Origin: an uncultured Acetatifactor sp.
GTDB lineage: Bacteria; Bacillota; Clostridia; Lachnospirales; Lachnospiraceae
Direction of reading: 5' to 3'
Assembly: GCA_947581865.1 (NCBI GenBank)
Contig: CANPWA010000002.1
Location: 124,001-188,000 of the forward strand
DNA length: 64,000 nt
Below are positions 1 through 9,131 of the stretch, in pieces; position 1 is the stretch's first letter, and every line of letters starts with the position of its first letter. The position numbers were made by a program, and so were the translations under genes. A model generated the notes under the pieces. It searched no databases and was not told the origin of the DNA. It saw nothing but the letters and a program-made list of their open reading frames with translations.

Positions 1-1174
1 GATCGCCGGTCCCGCAGGGGTGTATATCTGCGATGAATGTGTGGATATCTGCGCAGATATTCTGGAGGAGGAACTGGAGGATGAAGATGTAGAGGAGACC
101 CAGCGCACGGAGATCAATGTGCTGAAGCCTCGTGAGATCAAGAACTTTCTGGACGAGTATGTCATTGGGCAGGAGGCGGCGAAGAAAGCCCTTTCCGTTG
201 CGGTCTACAATCATTACAAGCGTGTGACGGCGCCCAAGGATCTGGACGATGTGGAGCTGCAGAAGAGCAATATCATCATGGTGGGACCCACCGGTTCCGG
301 CAAGACTTATCTGGCGCAGACTCTGGCGAAGATCATCAATGTGCCCTTTGCCATCGCGGACGCCACCACGCTGACCGAGGCGGGGTATGTGGGCGAGGAT
401 GTGGAGAACATCCTCTTGAAGCTGATCCAGGCGGCGGACTATGATGTGGAGCGCGCCCAGTTCGGCATCATCTACATCGATGAGATTGACAAGATCACCA
501 AGAAGGGCGAGAACGTGTCCATCACCAGGGATGTGTCCGGCGAGGGGGTGCAGCAGGCGCTCTTAAAGATCATTGAGGGCACCATGGCGAGCGTGCCGCC
601 CCAGGGGGGCAGAAAACATCCCCATCAGGAGCTGATCCAGATCGATACCTCCAATATTCTCTTCATCTGCGGAGGCGCATTTGACGGGCTGGATAAGATC
701 ATCGAGACCAGACTGGACAGAAAAGCCATTGGCTTCAACACGGAGGTGGCTGCAAAGTCCACCAAGGAGTCCAGCGAGCTTCTGCAGGAAGTGACGGCGC
801 AGGATCTGGTCAAATACGGACTGATCCCGGAGTTTGTGGGGCGTGTGCCCATCTGTGTCTCTTTGGAGGGGCTGGACAGGGCGGCGCTCGTGAGGATCCT
901 CAAAGAGCCCAAGAATGCTCTGATCAAACAGTACCAGAAATTATTTGACATGGACGATGTGGAGCTTTCCTTTGAGGAGGATGCGATCGGCGCCATCGCG
1001 GATCAGGCGTTTGAGAGGAAAACGGGAGCCCGGGGTCTGCGGTCCATCATGGAAAACATTATGATGGACATCATGTACGAGATTCCCTCCGATGAGAGCA
1101 TCGAGGCATGTGTCATTACCAAGGAGGCTGTGGAGGGAGGAAAACCCGTGACCATCCGCAGAGAACCGGCATGA
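1..1174 (+). CDS. clpX: ATP-dependent Clp protease ATP-binding subunit ClpX (5' truncated)
   Basis: This is the AAA+ unfoldase that recognises substrates and threads them into the ClpP peptidase. The gene enters from the left edge: the frame is open from base 2 and the first visible residues are the second cysteine pair (CDEC) of the ClpX zinc-binding domain, so roughly 35-40 N-terminal residues are missing. Walker A (GPTGSGKT) lies at 284-307 and Walker B reads IIYIDEIDK. The sensor and C-terminal small-domain region (GARGLRSI) is intact to the stop. The stop overlaps the engB start as ATGA, which suggests translational coupling. The length and motif order leave little doubt about the family. 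Confidence 0.97.
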   Translation, partial: IAGPAGVYICDECVDICADILEEELEDEDVEETQRTEINVLKPREIKNFLDEYVIGQEAAKKALSVAVYNHYKRVTAPKDLDDVELQKSNIIMVGPTGSGKTYLAQTLAKIINVPFAIADATTLTEAGYVGEDVENILLKLIQAADYDVERAQFGIIYIDEIDKITKKGENVSITRDVSGEGVQQALLKIIEGTMASVPPQGGRKHPHQELIQIDTSNILFICGGAFDGLDKIIETRLDRKAIGFNTEVAAKSTKESSELLQEVTAQDLVKYGLIPEFVGRVPICVSLEGLDRAALVRILKEPKNALIKQYQKLFDMDDVELSFEEDAIGAIADQAFERKTGARGLRSIMENIMMDIMYEIPSDESIEACVITKEAVEGGKPVTIRREPA

Positions 1175-1767
1175 TCATCAAAAGCGTAAATCTGGAGACC
1201 GTGTGCGGTGTCACCAGCAGACTGCCCGAGAATATCCACCCGGAGGTGGCGTTCGCGGGCAAAAGTAATGTGGGAAAATCTTCCCTCATCAACGCGCTGA
1301 TGAACCGGAAGGCACTGGCGCGTACCAGTGCCCAGCCGGGCAAGACACAGACCATCAACTATTACAATATCAATGACGAGATCTACTTCGTGGATCTGCC
1401 CGGCTACGGCTATGCCAGGGCAAACGAGAAGGTAAAAGCCCAGTGGGGCAGGATGATCGAAGATTATCTGCATCGGTCTGCCCGGCTCCAATGTGTATTC
1501 CTGCTCATAGATATCCGGCATGCGCCCGGTTCCAATGATCTCATCATGTATGACTGGATCAGGCGGAACGGCTATCAGCCGGTGATCATCGCTACCAAAT
1601 TGGACAAGATCAACCGCAGCCAGATCCAGAAACAGCTCAGACTGATCCGGACGACGCTGCAGACGGGGCAGGATGCGGTCATTATTCCTTTCTCAGCGAA
1701 GACCAGACAGGGCAGGGAGGAGATCTATGAACTGTTGGACCGGATCGTGGAGGAGCAGAACCTATGA
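1171..1767 (+). CDS. engB: ribosome biogenesis GTPase EngB/YsxC/YihA
   Basis: This 198-residue TRAFAC-class GTPase is needed for assembly of the large ribosomal subunit. The G1 motif GKSNVGKS is at residues 30-37, G3 is DLPGYGYA and G4 is TKLDK. I chose the ATG at 1171 because it overlaps the clpX stop as ATGA and gives the usual family length; an in-frame start further upstream would lie inside clpX. The stop overlaps the next gene in the same ATGA manner. ClpX-EngB adjacency is typical of Firmicutes, where lonA often lies between them; it is absent here. Confidence 0.96.
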   Translation: MIIKSVNLETVCGVTSRLPENIHPEVAFAGKSNVGKSSLINALMNRKALARTSAQPGKTQTINYYNINDEIYFVDLPGYGYARANEKVKAQWGRMIEDYLHRSARLQCVFLLIDIRHAPGSNDLIMYDWIRRNGYQPVIIATKLDKINRSQIQKQLRLIRTTLQTGQDAVIIPFSAKTRQGREEIYELLDRIVEEQNL

Positions 1768-2942
1768 AAAAATATGTCAAGGCAGTCACAAACCTGGCGA
1801 TTTCACTGTGTATTCTGTTGCTGATCATCTTTTTGGTGCCAAGGCTTTTGGTATTTTTTGCGCCTTTTGTGGCGGGTTGGATCATCGCCTGGATCGCGTC
1901 TCCACCCGTTCATTTTTTTGAGGAGAAGCTCAAGATCAAGAGAAAGGCGGGAAGCGCCGTCGTGATCGTGACTGTCATCTGCCTGGTGCTTCTGGTGATC
2001 TATTTTGCGGGAAACAAGCTGGTAAAGGAAGGCATCGGGCTGATTGGCGCCCTCCCCGCCATGTGGGAGAATGCGGAGGCAGATCTGGACGAGATTGCCC
2101 GCAATTTCAGTGTGATTTATGAGAGGCTGCCCGAGGATCTGCAGTCGGGCATTTCCAATGTGAGCGGTCAGGTCACATCCTATCTGGGGGATCTGATAAG
2201 CGGTATCAGCACGCCCACCATCGCTGCGGTGGGGAATTTTGCCAAACAGTTTTCCTTTCTGATCATCGGTGTGATCATGACATTGTTGTCCGCCTATTGC
2301 TTTGTGGCGGAACATCATAACATTACGGAGTGGTTTCGCAGGGTGATGCCCGAGTCCATCCAGGATCGCTACAGGATCATGAAGCGCAGCCTGATCAAAG
2401 CAGTGGGCGGATATTTTAAGGCGCAGATCCGGATCGAGCTGTGGATGTATCTGCTGCTGGTGGCTGGGCTGGCGATCCTGCGTGTGAACTATGTGCTTCT
2501 GATCGCTTTTTTGATCGCGTTTCTGGATTTTATCCCTTTTTTCGGCACGGGAACGGTGCTGGTTCCATGGGCGGTCATTAAGATACTCAGTTCCGATTAC
2601 AAGATGGCAGTGGGGCTGTTGATCATCTGGGGCGCGGGACAGCTCGCCCGGCAGATCATCCAGCCCAAGATCGTGGGGGATTCTATCGGCATGGAGCCCA
2701 TTCCCACATTGTTCCTGCTCTACATAGGGTATCGTTTGGGAGGAGTGCTGGGCATGATCGTGGCGGTTCCCATCGGGCTGATCGCCTATACCATGTATCG
2801 GGAGGGCGCCTTTGACACCACAAAAAACAGTGTGCTGATCCTGGTGAACGGGCTCAACCGTTTTCGCAGACTGGACAAAGAGGATCTGGAGGGGATTGAA
2901 AAAAAGAAAGGCGGATCTGACAGGGAGGATCCCCATGCGTAA
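1764..2942 (+). CDS. AI-2E family / sporulation YtvI-like membrane protein
   Basis: This 392-residue polytopic protein has paired N-terminal transmembrane segments (about 10-35 and 47-68), a soluble middle section (about 75-165) and a hydrophobic C-terminal half with the FIPFFG and GxxxGMIVAVP motifs typical of the AI-2E transporter family. The two-segment N-terminus and the neighbourhood resemble clostridial YtvI, a protein linked to sporulation, but the transported substrate cannot be read from sequence. It is translationally coupled to engB and overlaps truA by 8 bases. The C-terminus is charged and probably cytoplasmic. Confidence 0.85.
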   Translation: MKKYVKAVTNLAISLCILLLIIFLVPRLLVFFAPFVAGWIIAWIASPPVHFFEEKLKIKRKAGSAVVIVTVICLVLLVIYFAGNKLVKEGIGLIGALPAMWENAEADLDEIARNFSVIYERLPEDLQSGISNVSGQVTSYLGDLISGISTPTIAAVGNFAKQFSFLIIGVIMTLLSAYCFVAEHHNITEWFRRVMPESIQDRYRIMKRSLIKAVGGYFKAQIRIELWMYLLLVAGLAILRVNYVLLIAFLIAFLDFIPFFGTGTVLVPWAVIKILSSDYKMAVGLLIIWGAGQLARQIIQPKIVGDSIGMEPIPTLFLLYIGYRLGGVLGMIVAVPIGLIAYTMYREGAFDTTKNSVLILVNGLNRFRRLDKEDLEGIEKKKGGSDREDPHA

Positions 2943-3672
2943 CATCCGTCTTCTGCTTCAATATGAAGGAACAAGATACCAGGGCTGGCAGAGGCAGCAG
3001 TCCACGGAAAATACCATCCAGGGCAGACTGGAACAGCTCCTTGGCAGAATGTGCGGCGAGAGGGTGGAACTGCACGGCAGCGGCAGGACGGACGCGGGTG
3101 TGCACGCCAGAGGGCAGGTGGCAAATTTTCACACGGAGTGTACCATGGCGACGGAAGAGATGCGGGCCTACATCAACCGTTATCTCCCGGAGGACATCGC
3201 GGTTTTGGAGGTGAGCGAAGCAGCGCCCAGATTCCACAGCAGATTGAACGCCAGGGGAAAGCATTATGAGTATCTGGTCCTCAACCGTGATGTGCCGGAT
3301 GTGTTTTACCGGAGGTACGCGCTGGAGGTGCCGGGGCGTCTGGACGTGGAGGCGATGAGGCGGGCGGCAGTATATCTCCTTGGGGAGCATGATTTCAAGA
3401 GTTTCACCTCCGCCAAGAAGGGAAAGAAATCCACGGTGCGCAGGATTGATGAGATCCGGATCACCCGGGAGGGGAGTCTGCTCCGGTTTTCTTTTAAGGG
3501 AAGCGGCTTTCTGCACCATATGGTACGGATCCTGATGGGCACTCTGCTGGAGGTGGGCGCAGGAGAGCGGGAGCCGGACAGCATGACGGATCTTCTCTTG
3601 TCCGGGGACAGAGCGCAGGCGGGGGCTTTGGTTCCTGCAAAGGGGCTGACCCTTGTGGAAGTATTTTTTTGA
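2935..3672 (+). CDS. truA: tRNA pseudouridine(38-40) synthase TruA
   Basis: TruA makes pseudouridine at positions 38-40 of the tRNA anticodon arm. The catalytic motif GRTDAGVHA carries the nucleophilic Asp at residue 53, and the C-terminal FLHHMVR motif is present. I chose the ATG at 2935 because a GGGAGG-like ribosome binding site lies at 2922-2928, and the resulting 245 residues fit the family. It is the last gene of the clpX-engB-ytvI-truA run; a terminator follows within 35 bases. A short direct duplication covers its stop codon. Confidence 0.95.
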   Translation: MRNIRLLLQYEGTRYQGWQRQQSTENTIQGRLEQLLGRMCGERVELHGSGRTDAGVHARGQVANFHTECTMATEEMRAYINRYLPEDIAVLEVSEAAPRFHSRLNARGKHYEYLVLNRDVPDVFYRRYALEVPGRLDVEAMRRAAVYLLGEHDFKSFTSAKKGKKSTVRRIDEIRITREGSLLRFSFKGSGFLHHMVRILMGTLLEVGAGEREPDSMTDLLLSGDRAQAGALVPAKGLTLVEVFF

Positions 3673-3693
3673 ACGGAAGTATTTTTTGAACGG
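3657..3693 (+). repeat. 19-20 bp tandem duplication over the truA stop
   Basis: Two nearly identical units (GGAAGTATTTTTTTGAACGG at 3657-3676 and a copy one T shorter ending at 3693) lie head to tail. The first contains the truA stop codon, so the second repeats the last codons out of frame in the untranslated region. Confidence 0.7.
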
Positions 3694-3701
3694 AAACTTT
3701 T

Positions 3702-3738
3702 ATCCCTCAATGTCGTCTGATACATTGAGGGATTTTTT
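3702..3738 (+). terminator. factor-independent terminator after truA
   Basis: A 12-bp stem ATCCCTCAATGT (3702-3713) pairs with ACATTGAGGGAT (3722-3733) around an 8-base loop and is followed by a T-rich tract. Confidence 0.9.
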
Positions 3739-3889
3739 GCGGAACAATATTCCAAGTTTATAAAAAATTAAGAATTTATTTGCAAAAAATATGCAGCATT
3801 CTGATAGACTATGGGATGTTACAGGTGTAGGGTTGTGAGTTCGATGTATTTTTTGGACCGCAGCCCGGTTTTGCAAGACGGATGAAGTA

Positions 3890-4414
3890 ATGGCCGGATG
3901 GGAAAACGCGGATTTACAACTAAAGATCGATGAATATGAAAAGATGTTGTTCGGCATTGCTTTTGTGCGTCTGGGGAACCGGGAGGATGCGGAGGACGCG
4001 GTGCAGGAGACTTTCTACCGATACCTGAAGAGAATGCAGCAGGAGGGGTTTAGGGACGCGGAACACGAGAAAGCATGGCTGATCCGGGTGGTCGTCAATC
4101 TCTGCGGCAAGTACAGGGCAAGCGCCTGGTTCCGGCACAGGGAGGCGCAGCCGCCCATGGAAACTGCCTGGGAAGGGGATATGGCTCCCGAAAAGCAGGC
4201 ATTTGAGGCGGAGAGGAGAGAACGGCTGCTGGCGGCTGTGATGGCGCTTCCGGTGAAATACCGGGATGTGATCCATTTATTTTACTATGAGGGGATGACC
4301 GTAAGGGAGATCGGAAGAGTTCTGGGAAGAAAGGAATCCACGGTAACTTCCCAGCTGACAAGGGGGAGGGCGCTTTTGCGGCAATCCCTGAAGGAGGAAT
4401 ACGACTTTGCGTAA
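3890..4414 (+). CDS. ECF-type RNA polymerase sigma factor
   Basis: This 174-residue sigma-70 family protein has only region 2 (about residues 15-85, with EDAVQETFYR) and region 4 (about 115-170, with VREIGRVLGRKESTVTSQL as the DNA-binding helix-turn-helix), as in extracytoplasmic-function sigma factors. The next gene overlaps it by 8 bases and encodes a single-span membrane protein, the usual arrangement for a sigma/anti-sigma pair. The ribosome binding site is weak. Its regulon and signal cannot be deduced. A possible promoter (TTGCAA 3780-3785, TAGACT 3805-3810) has a long spacer and is uncertain. Confidence 0.9.
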   Translation: MAGWENADLQLKIDEYEKMLFGIAFVRLGNREDAEDAVQETFYRYLKRMQQEGFRDAEHEKAWLIRVVVNLCGKYRASAWFRHREAQPPMETAWEGDMAPEKQAFEAERRERLLAAVMALPVKYRDVIHLFYYEGMTVREIGRVLGRKESTVTSQLTRGRALLRQSLKEEYDFA

Positions 4415-5144
4415 ATTTCAGGACGCATACAGGGAGGCTTTGGGCAGTGTGCCCAGAACGCGGATCAGTGCGGAAGCGCTCCTGTCCACGCCCCCGCCAG
4501 GGAGGCGCAGCCGCCCGGCAGGCGGCTGGGTAAGAGCGGCGGCAGCAGCAGTCATCCTGATCGTCTGCTGTGCGGGAACCGCCACGGCAGTGAACTATCA
4601 GAAAAGCAGGATTTTGGTGGAAGAGCAGGGATATTCCGTCAGAGGAACCGTGGAGGACGGCGCCTATGCGGGAGACGGTTACGAGGCGTTGAGCGGGTTT
4701 TCGAGCGCGGAGGAATTGACCGAGAGCGGGCTGATAGCGCTCCCCAGGGCAGAATGGCTGGGGGAGGATGAACTGGAGGCGCAGGTGGCAGTCTCTGAGG
4801 ATAGCAATATGGTGATGGTGATGCTCTTCGGGACCGATGACAGAAGCGTGTCCGTACGCCAGTGGGATACGAGAGGTTCGCAGGCGTTCGCTTCCTCCAC
4901 GGTCTATATGGGCGAGAGCGTCAACGAGAGGAGTTTTACCGGAGGGCAGGGATTCTGTTATACCGTATTTGACACCCTGGGGGGGGAAAATGGAGACGAT
5001 AAAACAGACGGGGAGGTGCTTTCCACCCATGCAGTCATATCTGTAAACGGCAGGGAACTGCAATACGATTTCCGGGGATATGAGGAATCCGTTATTGAGT
5101 CGGTGCTGGATCGGCTGGATCTGAGTATCTATTTTGCACAGTGA
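4407..5144 (+). CDS. putative membrane-bound anti-sigma factor
   Basis: This 245-residue protein has a short cytoplasmic N-terminus (about 45 residues), one transmembrane segment (about residues 46-66, rich in Ala, Ile and Val) and an extracytoplasmic domain of about 180 residues that I do not recognise. Translation most likely starts at the TTG at 4407, because AAGGAGGA lies 7 bases upstream and no ATG is suitably placed. The gene overlaps the sigma gene, implying coupled synthesis. The anti-sigma role is inferred from position and topology; no zinc-binding anti-sigma (ZAS) HxxxCxxC motif is visible. Confidence 0.65.
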   Translation: MRKFQDAYREALGSVPRTRISAEALLSTPPPGRRSRPAGGWVRAAAAAVILIVCCAGTATAVNYQKSRILVEEQGYSVRGTVEDGAYAGDGYEALSGFSSAEELTESGLIALPRAEWLGEDELEAQVAVSEDSNMVMVMLFGTDDRSVSVRQWDTRGSQAFASSTVYMGESVNERSFTGGQGFCYTVFDTLGGENGDDKTDGEVLSTHAVISVNGRELQYDFRGYEESVIESVLDRLDLSIYFAQ

Positions 5145-5174
5145 AGTGTTTTGTACTATAATGAGGAGAGTGCT

Positions 5175-5873
5175 ATGGAAAAAAACATTGTGATATACAA
5201 TGACAATACGGGCGTCTCGGAGAAAATGGGACCGCTGTTTGCCGGCGAGGATATCCGGGTGAAAGTTGCATCAAGCCTGGAGGAGCTTTTGAAGATATTG
5301 AAGGATGGATTTGTCAGGCTCATCATCATCGATGTGGAATTGAACGGCAAAGACTGGCGCGAGGGCGTGGATGTGCTGGCGGGCATCCGCAGGGAGAGCC
5401 GCATCCCCATGATCGTTGTCTCCGCCCAGAGCGCGGAGGAGGCGAAGATCATGGCGCTGGAAGCGGGGGCAGACGATTATGTGGCGGCGGGCTGCAATCC
5501 GCTGGAGCTTCTGGCGAGGGTCAAGGGGCAGATACGCAGATACAACCAGCTTGTCGGTCAGGACGGCGATTGGGAGCATATTTACCGGGTAGGCGGGCTG
5601 GAGGTCAACGACAGATACCGCCGTGTCACGGTGGACGGCAGAGAGGTCAGACTCACACCCATTGAGTATAATATTTTGAAACTTCTGGTGAAGGAGAGCG
5701 GAAGAGTGTTCTCCATCAACCAGATCTACGAATCCACCTGGCATATGCAGGCAATCGGCGCGGACAACACGATCGCCGTGCATATCAGACATATCCGGGA
5801 GAAGATCGAGAGTAATCCCAAGGAGCCCCGTTACCTCAAAGTGGTGTGGGGAACCGGTTACAAAGTAGGATAG
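5175..5873 (+). CDS. orphan OmpR/PhoB-type response regulator with atypical receiver
   Basis: This 232-residue protein has a receiver domain (1-118) and a winged-helix DNA-binding domain (about 130-232, ending in WGTGYKVG). The phosphoacceptor Asp53 and the conserved Ser83 are present. The conserved Lys of the usual DYVTKPF motif is missing: here the segment is DYVAAGC, with Ala105 at that place. The usual N-terminal acidic pair is reduced to one Asp (YND). I chose the ATG at 5175 because GAGGAG lies at 5163-5168. No histidine kinase is adjacent, so activation may be unconventional. Confidence 0.85.
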   Translation: MEKNIVIYNDNTGVSEKMGPLFAGEDIRVKVASSLEELLKILKDGFVRLIIIDVELNGKDWREGVDVLAGIRRESRIPMIVVSAQSAEEAKIMALEAGADDYVAAGCNPLELLARVKGQIRRYNQLVGQDGDWEHIYRVGGLEVNDRYRRVTVDGREVRLTPIEYNILKLLVKESGRVFSINQIYESTWHMQAIGADNTIAVHIRHIREKIESNPKEPRYLKVVWGTGYKVG

Positions 5874-5875
5874 CC

Positions 5876-5903
5876 CCCGAAGCGCCTTAAGCGCAGATTC
5901 GGG
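5876..5903 (+). other. stem-loop between response regulator and traX-like gene
   Basis: CCCGAA (5876-5881) plus GCGC (5882-5885) can pair with GCGC (5891-5894) plus TTCGGG (5898-5903), with a 3-base bulge. No T tract follows, so it is more likely a processing or stability element than a terminator. Confidence 0.45.
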
Positions 5904-5919
5904 CGGGAGTGTACGGAAA

Positions 5920-6699
5920 ATGGAAGAAATTCGCAGGGAAAAATGGCAGGGGATCAGCGGCAGCACCTTAAAGCTGATCGCTGTCCTTGTCATGTTGACA
6001 GACCATATCGCGGCAACGGTACTGCTTCAGATGGCACAGCGGGACGGCGCGGGAGCGGAACTTGCCCGGATCTATGATCTGATGCGCGACATCGGGCGCA
6101 GCGCTTTTCCGATCTATTGTTATATGCTGGTAGAAGGGCTTGAGCATACCCACAGCAGGGCAGGGTATGCCGCAAGGCTATGCCTTTTTGCGCTCATCAG
6201 TGAAATTCCCTTTGACCTGGCTTTTTACGGGCAGCTTTTCTACCCCGGGCACCAGAACGTGTTTTTTACGCTGGCAATCGCCCTGGGGAGTATGATGGGA
6301 TTGGAGGCTCTGCAAAAGCACAGGGTGATTTCGGGAAAGGATGCCCCGGACCGCCTGATCAGGGGGCTGCTCGCCCTTCTGGACATGGCAGGGGCAATGG
6401 CGCTGGCACAGTTTTTAGGAGCGGATTACAGTTGGGCGGGCGTGGCGTGTATTCTGGTGATGTACCTGCTGCGCCAAAACAGGGGGGCATGCCTCGTCAT
6501 GGGCTATCTTTCCTTCCTGCTTCTGCTGGGAGAGTTTGAAACTCTGCCCGCCTTTCTGCTGCTGGCGCTCTATCGCGGCAAAAAGGGATTTTCGGCCAAA
6601 TATTTTTTCTACGCCTTTTATCCGGTTCATCTGATCCTGCTGTATCTGACCTGCATCCTGATGAATTTATTGTTGCAAAATTCCGTATTCTTTCGTTGA
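5920..6699 (+). CDS. TraX family membrane protein
   Basis: This 259-residue polytopic membrane protein has the TraX family hallmarks: STLKLIAVLVMLTDHIA near the N-terminus, GRSAFPIYCYMLVEG near residue 60, and FYPVHLILLY near the C-terminus. TraX was named for F-pilin acetylation, but chromosomal homologues in Firmicutes are widespread and of unknown role. They belong to the broad acyltransferase-3-like membrane superfamily. No conjugation genes are nearby, so a transfer role is unlikely here. The stop overlaps the -35 box of the next promoter. Confidence 0.85.
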   Translation: MEEIRREKWQGISGSTLKLIAVLVMLTDHIAATVLLQMAQRDGAGAELARIYDLMRDIGRSAFPIYCYMLVEGLEHTHSRAGYAARLCLFALISEIPFDLAFYGQLFYPGHQNVFFTLAIALGSMMGLEALQKHRVISGKDAPDRLIRGLLALLDMAGAMALAQFLGADYSWAGVACILVMYLLRQNRGACLVMGYLSFLLLLGEFETLPAFLLLALYRGKKGFSAKYFFYAFYPVHLILLYLTCILMNLLLQNSVFFR

Positions 6700-6725
6700 C
6701 GTAGTGTCCCGTTTCATGCTAGAAT
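6696..6725 (+). promoter_or_regulatory. promoter of the GH105 gene
   Basis: TTGACG (6696-6701) and TAGAAT (6720-6725) are separated by 18 bases, about 40 bases before the GH105 ribosome binding site. The -35 box overlaps the stop of the preceding gene. Confidence 0.7.
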
Positions 6726-6767
6726 ATATATCAACAATATTTTGCAAGAGCAACGGAGGATATTGAC

Positions 6768-7910
6768 ATGCAAATGCCCATTTTTGAGAAGTATATTGAT
6801 GAATTGATCGAGAAGAGCACTCTGGATGTCCCGGCATGGAACATCGAGAAGGCTATCAGCGGGAAAGTCTCCGGTTGGAACTACATAGACGGCTGCATGA
6901 TCCTGGCTTTGCTGGAGATTTATAATGCCACCGGCGAGAAGAAGTATTATGAGTTTGCCGATGCGTTCATCGACCATCGTGTGCAGGAGGACGGTTCCAT
7001 CAACGGTTATTCCGTGGAGGAGTACAATATCGACAATGTGAATGCGGGCAAGACCCTCTTCTCCCTGTATGAGCTCAACGGCAGGGAGAAATACAAAAAA
7101 GCCATCGATCTGATCTACAGCCAGGTGCAGACCCAGCCCCGCACCGGCGAAGGCAACTTTTGGCATAAGAAGATCTACCCCAATCAGGTCTGGCTTGACG
7201 GCATGTATATGGGACAGCCCTTCTACATGGAATATGAGACCAAGTTCAACAACAAGAAGAATTATGAGGATATTTTCCATCAGTTTGCCAATGTGGTGAA
7301 GTACATGCGCGATGAAAAGACCGGGCTGTACTATCACGGCTACGATTCTTCCAAGACGATCTTCTGGTGTGACAAGGAGACGGGGCTTTCCCAGAATTTC
7401 TGGCTGAGGGCGCTGGGATGGTATTCCATGGCTCTTCTGGACACCCTGAACAAATGTGAGCCCGGCGAGGAGTGGAAGGCAGAGTATGACAATCTGAAGA
7501 AGGTGTTCAACGACCTGATCGACTCCATGCTGAAGTTCCAGGATGAGAGCGGGCTGTGGTATCAGCTTCCCGCACGCCCCGGTGAGGGAGCCAACTATCT
7601 GGAGACCAGCGGAAGCGCCATCATGGCATACTCCCTGCTGAAGGGTGTGCGCCTGGGCTTCCTTCCCGAGAGCTACAGGGAATACGGTCTGAAGGCATTC
7701 AACGGCATCTGCAATAAATACCTCAAGGAGAAGGACGGGCATTTAAGTCTGGGCGGCATCTGCCTGGTGGCAGGTCTGGGACCGGAGAACAACACCCGCA
7801 GAGACGGAAGCTTTGAGTATTACATGTCCGAGCCCATCGTGGAGGATGACGCAAAGGGCGTAGGTCCTCTGCTCTTGGCTTACACCGAGATGCGCAGACT
7901 GGATGACTGA
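6768..7910 (+). CDS. GH105 unsaturated rhamnogalacturonyl hydrolase (YteR-like)
   Basis: This 380-residue enzyme has the alpha/alpha-barrel pattern of families GH88/GH105. It removes the unsaturated uronic acid from the non-reducing end of oligosaccharides released by pectate or rhamnogalacturonan lyases. The motif VWLDGMYMGQPF places Asp144 where the catalytic Asp of YteR lies, and WHKK precedes it as in the family. There is no signal peptide, so it acts on imported oligosaccharides in the cytoplasm. It is a single-gene unit with its own promoter and terminator. A GGAGG site precedes the ATG. Confidence 0.92.
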   Translation: MQMPIFEKYIDELIEKSTLDVPAWNIEKAISGKVSGWNYIDGCMILALLEIYNATGEKKYYEFADAFIDHRVQEDGSINGYSVEEYNIDNVNAGKTLFSLYELNGREKYKKAIDLIYSQVQTQPRTGEGNFWHKKIYPNQVWLDGMYMGQPFYMEYETKFNNKKNYEDIFHQFANVVKYMRDEKTGLYYHGYDSSKTIFWCDKETGLSQNFWLRALGWYSMALLDTLNKCEPGEEWKAEYDNLKKVFNDLIDSMLKFQDESGLWYQLPARPGEGANYLETSGSAIMAYSLLKGVRLGFLPESYREYGLKAFNGICNKYLKEKDGHLSLGGICLVAGLGPENNTRRDGSFEYYMSEPIVEDDAKGVGPLLLAYTEMRRLDD

Positions 7911-7984
7911 GAGCGGCGCGGAAGCCGGCAGAACGGGATGGAGCATTAAAATGCAGATTTTATTTATATTTATGGCATGATAAA

Positions 7985-8035
7985 ACACCGGGAAGTGTGT
8001 GCAGACACTGCTGCATACTCCCGGCGTTTTTTGTT
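7985..8035 (+). terminator. terminator after the GH105 gene
   Basis: A stem built on CACCGGGA...TGTGCAG (7986-8004) and CTGCATACTCCCGGCG (8010-8025) is followed by TTTTTTGTTTT. Confidence 0.8.
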
Positions 8036-8089
8036 TTATCATTCGATCATGGTCCGTGTGACTGCCAATGAGAATGGAAATGATATAGG

Positions 8090-8121
8090 AAGCGCGTTAT
8101 ATGGGAAGCGCGTTATAGCCC
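8090..8121. repeat. short tandem repeat near the mntP 3' end
   Basis: GGAAGCGCGTTATA occurs twice, head to tail with a short junction, in the non-coding space downstream of mntP. No function is apparent. Confidence 0.6.
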
Positions 8122-8147
8122 GGAAAGGATCGGAGCAAGATCACTCT

Positions 8148-8711
8148 TCAGGGAAAAATCCCCAGATGTTCCAAAAGAATTTTGAATCCAATGACGATGA
8201 GGATGATGCCGCCGGCTGCTTCCGCCTTTGCCTTATATTTCAGACCGAACACATTGCCGACTTTGACGCCCAGGGCGGAGAGGGAAAAGGTAATGATACC
8301 GATAAAGGTCACTGCGGGCAGAAGCGAGACTTTGAGAAAGGCGAAGGTAATTCCCACGGCAAGGGCATCAATGCTGGTGGCAACGGCAAGCAGGCACATG
8401 GTGCGGGCGTCCAGACGATCGTCGGCATCCGTATCTTTTTGGGAGCAGGCTTCTTTGATCATGGAGATGCCGATGATGCCCAGCAAGATAAAGGCAATCC
8501 AATGGTCGATGGAAGTGATGTATTGCCTGAAGCGGGTGCCCAGAAGATAGCCTAAGACGGGCATGAGCGCCTGAAAGGAACCAAACCACAGTCCCACGAG
8601 CGCCGCTTTTTTGAGTGTGATCTTTCTGAGGGCGAGCCCCTTGCAGACGGAGACGGCAAAGGCATCCATGGAGAGACCCACCGCGAGGATAAAGAGACTA
8701 AACAGGCTCAT
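8148..8711 (-). CDS. mntP: manganese efflux pump MntP
   Basis: This 187-residue protein with six predicted membrane segments matches MntP (DUF204), which exports Mn(II). The paired family motifs are visible: [14 protein letters not shown] near residue 10 and the second-half copy [14 protein letters not shown] near residue 110. I chose the start at 8711 because AAGGAGAAA lies just upstream on the minus strand and the first helix then begins at residue 3. No yybP-ykoY manganese riboswitch is visible upstream, so its control is unclear. Confidence 0.93.
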   Translation of the reverse strand: MSLFSLFILAVGLSMDAFAVSVCKGLALRKITLKKAALVGLWFGSFQALMPVLGYLLGTRFRQYITSIDHWIAFILLGIIGISMIKEACSQKDTDADDRLDARTMCLLAVATSIDALAVGITFAFLKVSLLPAVTFIGIITFSLSALGVKVGNVFGLKYKAKAEAAGGIILIVIGFKILLEHLGIFP

Positions 8712-8775
8712 AGCATTTCTCCTTTGTAATATTATAGTATGCGGGAGAAGACCGGCTGCAGACAAAAAGAGGGTG

Positions 8776-8822
8776 AAAAAGAACTGACTCATAATGAGCG
8801 GTCACTCATAATGAGTCAGTTC
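8776..8822 (-). terminator. terminator of the cold-shock gene
   Basis: An 18-base stem with one mismatch (8781-8798 with 8805-8822, arms containing GAACTGACTCAT) is followed on the minus strand by TTTTT. It separates the csp gene from mntP. Confidence 0.85.
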
Positions 8823-8846
8823 TCTGTGTTCATCTGACAGTTGCAA

Positions 8847-9062
8847 TTAAGCTACAACAGTTACGTTGGTAGCGCGAACTTTGCTGCTGTTCTGAGGGTC
8901 GCTCTCGGTGTCGAAGGTAACCTTCTGACCTTCCTCAAGGGACTTGAATCCCTCTGCATTGATTGCGGAGAAGTGTACGAAAACCTCCTCGCCGGTTGCA
9001 TCGTTGGTGATGAAACCATAACCCTTCTGTGCGTTGAACCATTTCACTGTACCGTTATTCAT
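8847..9062 (-). CDS. cold-shock domain protein, CspA family
   Basis: This 71-residue single OB-fold protein binds single-stranded RNA and DNA and works as an RNA chaperone. The RNP1 motif KGYGFI and the RNP2 motif VFVHF are intact. A strong ribosome binding site (AGAAGGAGG) precedes the ATG. The transcript predicted from the consensus promoter has a leader of about 150 nt containing a perfect 16-bp inverted repeat, in keeping with the long structured leaders of many csp mRNAs. Confidence 0.97.
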   Translation of the reverse strand: MNNGTVKWFNAQKGYGFITNDATGEEVFVHFSAINAEGFKSLEEGQKVTFDTESDPQNSSKVRATNVTVVA

Positions 9063-9131
9063 ATGGTACCTCCTTCTTTTAGGGCTGTGCCCATTTCAGT
9101 ATTGGCGATTCTAAAACGTAGGACAAAAAAA

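Noticed and set aside
5157..5162. TATAAT just before the response regulator
   Set aside because: It directly abuts the ribosome binding site, so a transcript from it would begin almost at the start codon; no -35 box is in place.
8712..8846. yybP-ykoY manganese riboswitch before mntP
   Set aside because: The upstream space is filled by the terminator of the csp gene and lacks the conserved riboswitch loops.
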